The translations under genes were made by a program, and so were the position numbers. DNA of 25,925 bases, taken from the NCBI GenBank assembly GCA_900313155.1, contig OMQE01000054.1:1-25925 (forward strand), written 5' to 3'. This stretch comes from an uncultured Rhodospirillaceae bacterium (GTDB taxonomy: Bacteria; Pseudomonadota; Alphaproteobacteria; RF32; CAG-239). The notes beneath the pieces are model-generated. The model was not told the origin of the DNA and searched no databases. It saw only the letters and a program-made list of their open reading frames with translations. Shown here in pieces: positions 7,082 to 14,387 of this stretch (its first letter is position 1; each line of letters begins with the position of its first letter).

Positions 7082-9483
7082 AAAAATTTTCATTTAAACA
7101 CCTCGCCTATATTGCTCTAACAGCTATAGTTTTGAGTCTGCCGGCATTTGCCGGTCGCTATGCCGCTCATAACGACTATATGTTGGCAACTGTTTTGTGG
7201 CACGAAATTCGTGGCGGTTCCGATATGGAAATAAAGCAAGTTGCAAATGTAATCATGAATCGTTTAGATATGTTCGAAGGAAACAGCAAAGACGGCTATC
7301 AGCTTGAGCTTGGCGATATCTTAACCGCAAAAGCGCAATTTTCCGGTAGCGAAAAATATCTCAATGCCCGCATGACAGACCAAGACATTTTAAAACATGT
7401 CAATCTCCATGGTAGCGAAGGTGTTGCTTGGAAACGTTGTTTAAATATTGCGCAACAAGCTCTTGCCGGACAACTGCCTGATTTAACTCACGGAGCAACC
7501 CATTATCGCACATGCACCGGTCCAAACATGACCTTCTGGGGTGCCTCTAAAATAAATGGTGTGTCTCACGGGAAACATTGCTTCTTTAAAGGCATCAATA
7601 TGGGCTCCATGAAAGTTAACGGCCATACATTCAAACAAGGTAAAGTTTCCGGAAAATACAGCAAAGGCGGTGCTTATGTCGATAATGGCGGAGGTGGTTC
7701 GGGCGAAGGCTCGGGTGATTGGAGTTCATATAGTGGTGGTGAAAAAACATTTGGCAGTAACTATGTTGAAGGCAGTGGCGGATTTACTGATTTAACTTTT
7801 TCTGAAACAGAATACACCGCCATGTGCGAAACCGCTAAAACCGAAACAGACGGTTCGACAACACCGCCAAATTTGTTCAATACACAAATTTTGACCCGTA
7901 TGACGCAAATGATGGAGAAAATATATATTTCTCTTGGACAGGTTTATGCGTTAGGACAAGCCTTGATGTGTTTTGCAACCGATGTTGCTCCACTCAAATT
8001 TTTGGCATTTAAGTTTGTAAATGTGCCTTATTGGATTACCGGTCTATTTATTTACTTATGTGCTTTCTTCATCACCATGGCTGTGGGAATGTTCTTTATT
8101 GATATTTCCTTCAAAATCGGATTTGCCTTATTGATGCTTCCTATCAGCATTGCCTTATGGCCTTTTGAACCGACAAAAGGCAAATTGAGCGAGAATTTTT
8201 CCATCATCATCCGTAACTCCATGCTTTTTGCGCTGGTTTCGGTTGGTATTGGCTATGCGGTCATTTTGCTTGAAAATGGCGTCACGCATGGCATGGACGA
8301 AGTTGCATATTATAATGCTTTTTATAACTCGTATAGCGCATTAGATATAGCAAAAGAATTTGCCATGAGTGGCGTCCATGTTTTGATTATTGTATTTTGC
8401 CTCATCTACGGTTTTAAAATTATTCAATCCAGCATCAATGATTATCTCAACCGCCTGTTTCCGGATAATGTGTTCGGCGGTCAAAGTCCTATGCATACTC
8501 AAGGTGTTCAAGCCATTGGTACAACAGCCATGCACACGGTTCTGCCGGCAGCATCTTTGGCTTATGATATTACCAAAAATCAAGCCGGTCGAGGCATAGA
8601 GGCACTTGGTCGTGGTATGCAAAATATCGGTAAATCGCCATCAGCTCCAACACCAATGCCTGTAACAGGAGGCGGTTCAGGTCCAACAGGTCCTGGTCAG
8701 CCGACAGGTTATCAGTCAGACGAAAACCCTATTGAATCGGAAACTGCCGAAAGTTCTGCAGAGGATATCTTACCAACAACAGAAACTCCTATTGCGGAAA
8801 ATAATAGCAACGACCAACCTGTTGAAACGCCACAACAAATGGCTTCACGGCAGACAAATCCTGCGTCTCAACCTGAAAACGAACAAGCATTTAATGCCGG
8901 CGTTGCACCAACCTCGCCGACACCAAACAATGGTGGACTAAGTGCGGCCTTGCAAGCCGGTATGTCTCTCGGGCAACAAGACAAGGTGGAAAACTACTCT
9001 CTGTCACCGGGGAATTTGCTGAAAAACACTGCAAATACAACGTTGAATATCTTAACGGCGCCGCTCAATGCCAAAACCTATAAGCAGTTGATGCAACTTC
9101 CGCAAATTATGGAAAAGCGCAACCAAAATGCCGCAATGCGGCAAAAACAACGCGATGCTCAAGAAAACGCCGCAATGCCTAATGCCACAAACGGACAAAA
9201 AATTGTGATGCGTCTTTCACGCGATGCAACTTTGTTTGTCCGCACAGCCAAGCAAACCGTGAAAAATACCGGTGTTGAGACTCTGAATTCAACAGGCTCG
9301 CTTTTAGAAAAATTTGGCAGTAAAATTCGTCCGACCAAAGGAGGAACGAAAGGTTTTGAGTATTGGCGTCAATGGATAAAAGATCGCGAAGACGAAAGGA
9401 TAGCCCAAAAAATAGCTGAAAAAGATCAGCGTGAAACAGATGAAACTTTGGCAGACGACTATGTTGACCGTGGTAATGGATAA
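7078..9483 (+). CDS. Secreted SleB-type hydrolase domain fused to C-terminal half of a VirB6-like protein, unit 4b
   Basis: GGAGG at 7067-7071 sets the start. The 801-residue product has its own signal peptide (1-25, ending LPAFA). Residues about 33-172 match the cell wall hydrolase SleB family (Hydrolase_2): WHEIRGG with the presumed catalytic Glu43, IKQVANVIMNR, AQFSG, and the closing HGKHCFFKG. A Gly/Ser-rich linker (about 195-235) leads to VirB6 core helices at about 285-485, with motifs GQALMC and FFIDISFKIGFALLMLPI...WPFEPTKG. The tail is long, Pro/Gln/Asn-rich and then basic. It supplies the helices absent from the preceding gene. The domain would lie in the periplasm and cut peptidoglycan, as a VirB1-like activity would. 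Whether it acts as an amidase or a lytic transglycosylase cannot be decided here. Confidence 0.78.
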   Translation: MKKFSFKHLAYIALTAIVLSLPAFAGRYAAHNDYMLATVLWHEIRGGSDMEIKQVANVIMNRLDMFEGNSKDGYQLELGDILTAKAQFSGSEKYLNARMTDQDILKHVNLHGSEGVAWKRCLNIAQQALAGQLPDLTHGATHYRTCTGPNMTFWGASKINGVSHGKHCFFKGINMGSMKVNGHTFKQGKVSGKYSKGGAYVDNGGGGSGEGSGDWSSYSGGEKTFGSNYVEGSGGFTDLTFSETEYTAMCETAKTETDGSTTPPNLFNTQILTRMTQMMEKIYISLGQVYALGQALMCFATDVAPLKFLAFKFVNVPYWITGLFIYLCAFFITMAVGMFFIDISFKIGFALLMLPISIALWPFEPTKGKLSENFSIIIRNSMLFALVSVGIGYAVILLENGVTHGMDEVAYYNAFYNSYSALDIAKEFAMSGVHVLIIVFCLIYGFKIIQSSINDYLNRLFPDNVFGGQSPMHTQGVQAIGTTAMHTVLPAASLAYDITKNQAGRGIEALGRGMQNIGKSPSAPTPMPVTGGGSGPTGPGQPTGYQSDENPIESETAESSAEDILPTTETPIAENNSNDQPVETPQQMASRQTNPASQPENEQAFNAGVAPTSPTPNNGGLSAALQAGMSLGQQDKVENYSLSPGNLLKNTANTTLNILTAPLNAKTYKQLMQLPQIMEKRNQNAAMRQKQRDAQENAAMPNATNGQKIVMRLSRDATLFVRTAKQTVKNTGVETLNSTGSLLEKFGSKIRPTKGGTKGFEYWRQWIKDREDERIAQKIAEKDQRETDETLADDYVDRGNG

Positions 9484-9499
9484 TATAAGGAACAAACAG

Positions 9500-12400
9500 A
9501 TGAACAAGAACGTATTGAAAATATGTATTTTTATTCTGACAACCTTTATTGGTATGTCGGCGTTCGGTTGCTCTGTTTATGCAGCTGAAAATCAATCCTG
9601 TTCCGGTAATTGTTCTGCCGCAAATAAATGCAAACCGGCCAGAAACGGCTTTTCATATGTTACCACTTCATCCAGTAATGTCATTAACGGCAAATGTATC
9701 AAAGATGCAACAGCTAACAGTTGCTACAATGCCAATCCGACCAGCTGTTCCGGTTCATATAACGGTTTAGGCAGTCGCGGTTCTTCACGCAACCACTACG
9801 GAAGCGATATTGGTAGCGCCGCATGCGGTGCGGCAAAAGGAAAAATACAGGTTTATGCACCTGCCGATGGAACTATTGTTTGGACAGGCGTCTCTTCAGG
9901 CGGCGGCCGAACAATGGTGATTGAGCACGAAAAGAAATGCTCCGGCGGCGGAAAATATAAGACAATATTCAGACATTTAGCCGCTTACATTAAAACCGGT
10001 GGCTCTGTCAAAAAAAATGAGCCGGTTGGCATTGAAGGCGGTTCTAACTGCTACAATAAAAGTGCCGGTGACGCTTGTATTTGTGATAATAAGGAACAAA
10101 GCGTCGGCAAAGTTTATAGCGGTTGCAGCAAAGTCCATGCCTATGCTATTCACCTACACATGGAAACGGTAAACAGTGGATTTAATGGTTCTAATTATTC
10201 CGGTGGCGAAGCAGATAATGTATTAGAAACTTCCTGCGGAGCCGTTCAAACACTTTGCGGCGGTTGCCCGATTGACACAACTTCTTGCGGCGGGAAAATG
10301 GAAATGACCAGCGATGGCACCGTTGCCTCTATGGACGGTATTGAGGGCGGTTCCGAGGGCGGTGATTTCGGTGCCGGTGGCAGTGGCGAATACAAAAGCG
10401 ATAAGTGCGATTTTAAAGAGTATCTCGATTCGCAAAATTGCACCTTCTGCGAAGTGTTTAAAAAGCTTTGGAACGCCGCCAGTATTATGGCAAAAACCGC
10501 TAATGATACTTTGGCAACGCCTACCAAAACATTGGTTTCCTTCGGATTCGTTATCTGGCTTTGTATATACCTCTTGAGGCAATTGACGTCATATTCCAAA
10601 GTTAGCACGGCAGAAATGCTCAAAGGCATATTGTTCCAAGGTTTCCGTGTGGCGGTGGTGCTTATTGCCTTAAGCGGCGCCATTTATGAGCTGATGGATT
10701 TAACCATCAACCCCGTGTTAGAAACAGGGTTGAGCTTTGGGCGAACACTGAACAAAGATGCCTCTTGCGACAGTAACGCAAGCTACATGCAAAACATTGT
10801 CGGCTACGACGAAACAACGGGCTTTCCTAGACCGGAAGACGGCACCAGCGACCAAATCGGCGGACTTTCGAAACATTTGGGTGAATCAATTATATGCAAC
10901 CTGAAAACCTTAGAAGATAAAACCGGATTTTTAATGTCTTTGGGCAAATACTCCATTTGTATAGGTTGGGAGCGTCACTTTATTTTAAGCAGAGAATTTT
11001 TACCCGGACTGGGCTATTTTTCCACCGGTATATTATTGTGGATAACCGGTTTATTGTTGCTGTTATCATTCCCATGGTGTTTGGTAGATTGTATTCTACA
11101 ACTCTGCATTTCCGTTGCGCTTTTACCATGCGCTATTGGGGCTTATGCCTTCAAAATTACGGCACAATATTTGAAAATGATATGGAATATGTTTATGAAC
11201 GCCATATTCAACTTTGTCTTTATGGCCATTATTATATACATTATCAACGCCCACCTTGGCGATTGGATTGGCTACACCCCGGGAACCGCCCCTCAAGACG
11301 AGATATTTATTACCGGTTATCTATCCGCAAATGGTTTGGCTTGGTGGGGATTGGGCTTTGTTAAAATAGTCATTGTCTGCGTGTTTTGTTGGACCTTCTT
11401 TGACGAGGCAAGTTCAATGGCTAATGAATTTGGCAAGGGTATGAGTCTGCACAATATCGGTCGCAAGCTGGGTGGAACTGTTAATCAAGCAGCGCTAAAC
11501 TATGGCGTTAAACCGGGAGCAATTGTTGCCGGCAATTTAGCACTGGGCACCGGCAGACGTATCGGCGAAGCCGTTAATTCACGCTATGGCAACAGCTTCC
11601 GTAGCGGCGTTAACAAACTTAAAGGCGAAGTCATTAAACGTATACCGGCACGTTCACGCAACACAGTGACTAATCCGGACGGTTCAACCAGCACAACCGC
11701 AACATACAGTTTTCTCGGTTTTGAACAAACCAGAACCGTGACAAAAGGTGCTGATGGTATTTATACCCATAGCAAAGAAACACACCGCAAAAATGACCAA
11801 TTCGGCACACGTTCAACTAATGATGCCTTTATGCAAATTAAAGAAAAAACCGATAAAAACGGCAAAGTTGTCGGTCGTTCCATTAAGTTTAATAACACCA
11901 CCGCCAAATATTTGGTCAAAGATGACGGCACCATCAATATGCACGCCATGCAACAAATGATTAACGGCGCCGAAAACAAAGAACGCGCCTATGAAGGGAT
12001 TATGTTGATGGTGGCACAAAAACGCGGTCTTTCTGTGAGCGAAAACTTCCAAAACCGTGAGGTGAAAATTAATCCTGATAAATCAGTAACCATTTCGCAA
12101 ACCAATTTGGACGGCACTCAGCAAATTCTTACGGCTCAAATGATTGGTAACCAAATGGTGCTTTCTCAACAAAGTTTTGACCGCAAGGGTAATCCTATCA
12201 GATTTCAAAAATCAAACGGCGTCCGCACGTTAACCGAAACTTATGAACGCCGCGCTGACGGCACCTATTTGGCATCCATTCGCCACGGTTTCACCGATTA
12301 TTGGCAGTCAAAAGATATTTTAACCGAAGAAAACGGCGTTGGTGAATGGCGTTTCAGATACGATTCGAACATGGATGCTCAAAAAGCCATGACCGGCTTT

Positions 12401-13222
12401 GATAAAAACGACTTTGATGAACATATGGCGCAAATGCAACATGCACGCCGAACCAGACACGATAGAATGCCGAAAAACTATATCTCACTGGATAATTTAT
12501 CGGCTGATGCCGTGATGGCAAGAATGGGAAATAAAAGAATGGCTACACCGACCCCTGTTACTCCACAACCTGCGCCTACCTCTCCAACACCGGAAACACT
12601 ACAAACAGGAACGTTGAATTCCTTTGATGCAACCCAGGAACGTACTGAAGTAGAACAGCCTCGGCAACCGGAAAAAACTGAAAACAATTTCATTATTGAT
12701 AAGAATGATAAAGGCGAGATAATAACATATAGTCTGGAAGAAGCGCAAAAATGGGAAGAAGCTGAACGTCAAGCGCAAGAAAACCAAAATCGCATTCAGG
12801 CAGAAAAAGATACAAGACACCGGCAAAATCAGGAAGCCCGTAAAAAACGTGAAGAACAAATTCGTGAAGCTGCCGAAGATGAAAGAAAACGTGTTGAAAC
12901 TAATAAGGAAAATAAAAAGAAATTAGAAGAAGAAACTACTAAACGTGTAGAAAAGAGAGAGGAATACAAAGCTCAATTACGTGATTTACAAGAAAAATTA
13001 CGTAATGCGAGAGAGATAGCTCAGTCTTCCGGCAAACCTGAAGATATCAAATTCTACAATGAACTTAAGGCTAAAACAGAAGAAACCAGAACAAAATTAA
13101 CCAACATTCTAAAAGACTACGAAGAGCAAAGAAATCGCTATAACAGAGCTGTTGAAGAACATAATGCTCGCGTTGCCAATAAATCAGAAACTAAAGAGGT
13201 TGATACTGGAAACAAGGTATAG
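9500..13222 (+). CDS. M23 metallopeptidase domain fused to a VirB6-like protein, unit 5
   Basis: ATG 9500, after AAGGA (9487-9491), gives a signal peptide; the open frame to 9431 overlaps the previous gene and lacks one. The 1240-residue protein has 19 cysteines between residues 30 and 320. Residues about 95-225 match peptidase M23 (LytM/lysostaphin type): HYGSD (H99, D103), RHL (H159) and HLH (H218, H220), so the zinc ligands and catalytic His are all present. A Gly-rich linker leads to NCTFC (C314, C317), then VirB6 helices at about 340-660 with LVDCILQLCISVALLPC. The cytoplasmic part has a Thr/Lys-rich, probably beta-rich region (about 715-950), a Pro/Thr linker and a charged coiled coil (about 1100-1225). 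It probably cleaves peptide cross-links in the periplasm while forming part of the secretion channel. Confidence 0.8.
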   Translation: MNKNVLKICIFILTTFIGMSAFGCSVYAAENQSCSGNCSAANKCKPARNGFSYVTTSSSNVINGKCIKDATANSCYNANPTSCSGSYNGLGSRGSSRNHYGSDIGSAACGAAKGKIQVYAPADGTIVWTGVSSGGGRTMVIEHEKKCSGGGKYKTIFRHLAAYIKTGGSVKKNEPVGIEGGSNCYNKSAGDACICDNKEQSVGKVYSGCSKVHAYAIHLHMETVNSGFNGSNYSGGEADNVLETSCGAVQTLCGGCPIDTTSCGGKMEMTSDGTVASMDGIEGGSEGGDFGAGGSGEYKSDKCDFKEYLDSQNCTFCEVFKKLWNAASIMAKTANDTLATPTKTLVSFGFVIWLCIYLLRQLTSYSKVSTAEMLKGILFQGFRVAVVLIALSGAIYELMDLTINPVLETGLSFGRTLNKDASCDSNASYMQNIVGYDETTGFPRPEDGTSDQIGGLSKHLGESIICNLKTLEDKTGFLMSLGKYSICIGWERHFILSREFLPGLGYFSTGILLWITGLLLLLSFPWCLVDCILQLCISVALLPCAIGAYAFKITAQYLKMIWNMFMNAIFNFVFMAIIIYIINAHLGDWIGYTPGTAPQDEIFITGYLSANGLAWWGLGFVKIVIVCVFCWTFFDEASSMANEFGKGMSLHNIGRKLGGTVNQAALNYGVKPGAIVAGNLALGTGRRIGEAVNSRYGNSFRSGVNKLKGEVIKRIPARSRNTVTNPDGSTSTTATYSFLGFEQTRTVTKGADGIYTHSKETHRKNDQFGTRSTNDAFMQIKEKTDKNGKVVGRSIKFNNTTAKYLVKDDGTINMHAMQQMINGAENKERAYEGIMLMVAQKRGLSVSENFQNREVKINPDKSVTISQTNLDGTQQILTAQMIGNQMVLSQQSFDRKGNPIRFQKSNGVRTLTETYERRADGTYLASIRHGFTDYWQSKDILTEENGVGEWRFRYDSNMDAQKAMTGFDKNDFDEHMAQMQHARRTRHDRMPKNYISLDNLSADAVMARMGNKRMATPTPVTPQPAPTSPTPETLQTGTLNSFDATQERTEVEQPRQPEKTENNFIIDKNDKGEIITYSLEEAQKWEEAERQAQENQNRIQAEKDTRHRQNQEARKKREEQIREAAEDERKRVETNKENKKKLEEETTKRVEKREEYKAQLRDLQEKLRNAREIAQSSGKPEDIKFYNELKAKTEETRTKLTNILKDYEEQRNRYNRAVEEHNARVANKSETKEVDTGNKV

Positions 13223-13259
13223 TAATCATCGGGTTTTGTATATAAGATAAATTTTTGTC

Positions 13260-13296
13260 TTGCATTCTGTAAAAAAATGTCTAGTATTAGACTAGA
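13260..13296 (+). promoter_or_regulatory. Putative promoter with overlapping palindromic operator for the HTH regulator
   Basis: A perfect inverted repeat, TCTAGT (13280-13285), ATTAG, ACTAGA (13291-13296), lies 32 bases upstream of the regulator start. It overlaps a possible -10 (TAGTAT, 13282-13287), set 16 bases after a possible -35 (TTGCAT, 13260-13265). This layout fits autorepression by the XRE-type protein encoded directly downstream. The palindrome is seen directly; promoter and binding are inferred. Confidence 0.45.
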
Positions 13297-13328
13297 TTGT
13301 TTATCGTATTGTTTTATGAGGCGTTATT

Positions 13329-14303
13329 ATGGAAGAAATTGTTTTCCCAAATCAAATCAGAATGCATAGAAGGCTTCGCGGCGTGCCTATGCAACAACTG
13401 GCAGACTATCTAGGTGTCAGCCTTTCTGCTGTGTCTAAAATCGAGAAAGGTTATCGCCGTTTGAATCAAGAACAGTTGATACAAGTTGCCGAATTGTTAG
13501 ATTGTTCCATGCAAGATTTGTATGTTAATGAGCAAAATTCGCAAGAAGAAGTTGTTCAGGCTTGGAAACGCGAACAAGAACGCCGCAGTAAAATTAACCA
13601 AACTGCCGGCCTGAAAACATTAGGTGCCGGCTTGCGCCACATTCGTAACGAAAACGGCTTAACATTGATAGAAGTTTCTGAACACGCCGATATGACCTTA
13701 TCGGTTTATCATCGTATTGAAATGGGACAACGCGAAGTTTCTGATAAGGAATTTAAAAATATTGCTCATGCCATGTCTATGACCATTGACGGCTTGAAAG
13801 CTCGAATTAAGGAGCTTGAAGAAGCCGGTGACTTGACTGATATTATTGAACACAACGATAATCGTTATAGGGTTCTGAATAATTCTCGTTACGCCAATTT
13901 GGGTGCAATGATGCTTGGAGAACGCGATACGGTTATGGTTCCGGTCTATGGCTCCAGCAACGCGGAAGGTAATATCATTATTGACCGTAATGGAGCCTTA
14001 AAAGAAGTTTCTTGTCCGATTCAATTACAAGCCAAGCATGATATTTATGCCATCAATTTATGTACACGCCGTCTGGGTTCGCTGATTTCCAGTCGTGCAG
14101 TTTTGTTTGCAGACCCGACAGAAGTTGTCAGTGCCGGTGATATTGCTTTGTATTACATCAAAGAAGATGAAGCAAAACTTTTAAGCATCCGAGAAGATGA
14201 AAATGGTCGTCTTTATGGTTTAAGATGGAATCCTGATGAAAGAGTTGCGCTAGATAACAGTGATTTGGCAAAAATCCATAAAATTGTTGTGATAAATCTT
14301 TAG
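13329..14303 (+). CDS. Two-HTH XRE-family regulator with a degenerate LexA/S24-like C-terminal domain
   Basis: GAGG (13318-13321) precedes the ATG. The 324-residue protein has a typical XRE/Cro helix-turn-helix at 8-63 (QQLADYLGVSLSAVSKIEKG). A second HTH lies at about 99-155 (LIEVSEHADMTLSVYHRIEMG), a less common doubling. The C-terminal part (about 198-322) has the outline of an S24/LexA-type domain: VPVYGSSNAEG at the start, then YAINL, a Gly-Asp-Ile strand (SAGDIALYY) and a KLLSIRED strand. The SM motif holding the catalytic Ser is not present, so self-cleavage is unlikely; the domain may serve for dimerisation or sensing. It sits between the two halves of the secretion locus and probably controls them, and perhaps itself through the palindrome upstream. 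Confidence 0.82.
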   Translation: MEEIVFPNQIRMHRRLRGVPMQQLADYLGVSLSAVSKIEKGYRRLNQEQLIQVAELLDCSMQDLYVNEQNSQEEVVQAWKREQERRSKINQTAGLKTLGAGLRHIRNENGLTLIEVSEHADMTLSVYHRIEMGQREVSDKEFKNIAHAMSMTIDGLKARIKELEEAGDLTDIIEHNDNRYRVLNNSRYANLGAMMLGERDTVMVPVYGSSNAEGNIIIDRNGALKEVSCPIQLQAKHDIYAINLCTRRLGSLISSRAVLFADPTEVVSAGDIALYYIKEDEAKLLSIREDENGRLYGLRWNPDERVALDNSDLAKIHKIVVINL

Positions 14304-14329
14304 TATCAGGCAAATTTTAATAAGAAATT

Positions 14330-14370
14330 TACACTCTCTATTGTATGGTAGAGAGTGTAGTTTTATTTTT
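14330..14370 (+). terminator. Intrinsic terminator or attenuator between the regulator and the 833-residue protein gene
   Basis: ACACTCTCTA (14331-14340) pairs exactly with TAGAGAGTGT (14349-14358) around an eight-base loop. One further flanking A-T pair extends the stem, and TTTTATTTTT (14361-14370) follows. Only 17 bases, holding the ribosome binding site, separate it from the next start, so there is no room for a separate promoter downstream. Confidence 0.75.
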
Positions 14371-14387
14371 GGCGTAAGGATAAAAAC

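Noticed and set aside
6371..9483. Units 4a and 4b as a frameshifted single gene
   Set aside because: Unit 4b has its own GGAGG site, start codon and signal peptide, and the break falls at a periplasmic loop, so a true split gene explains it better.
9431..9499. Upstream extension of the unit 5 frame
   Set aside because: It overlaps the end of unit 4b; the signal peptide and AAGGA site place the start at 9500.
11640..12480. RHS/YD-repeat toxin domain in unit 5
   Set aside because: Turns resemble RADGTY but the YDxxGR-type consensus and a toxin tip are absent, and the region is followed by a coiled coil.
2..13222. Direct identification as the Rickettsiales rvh T4SS (rvhB6a-e)
   Set aside because: The number of VirB6 units is similar, but no VirB3, VirB4 or other rvh genes are visible, the neighbours differ and the hydrolase fusions and secretin are not rvh features.
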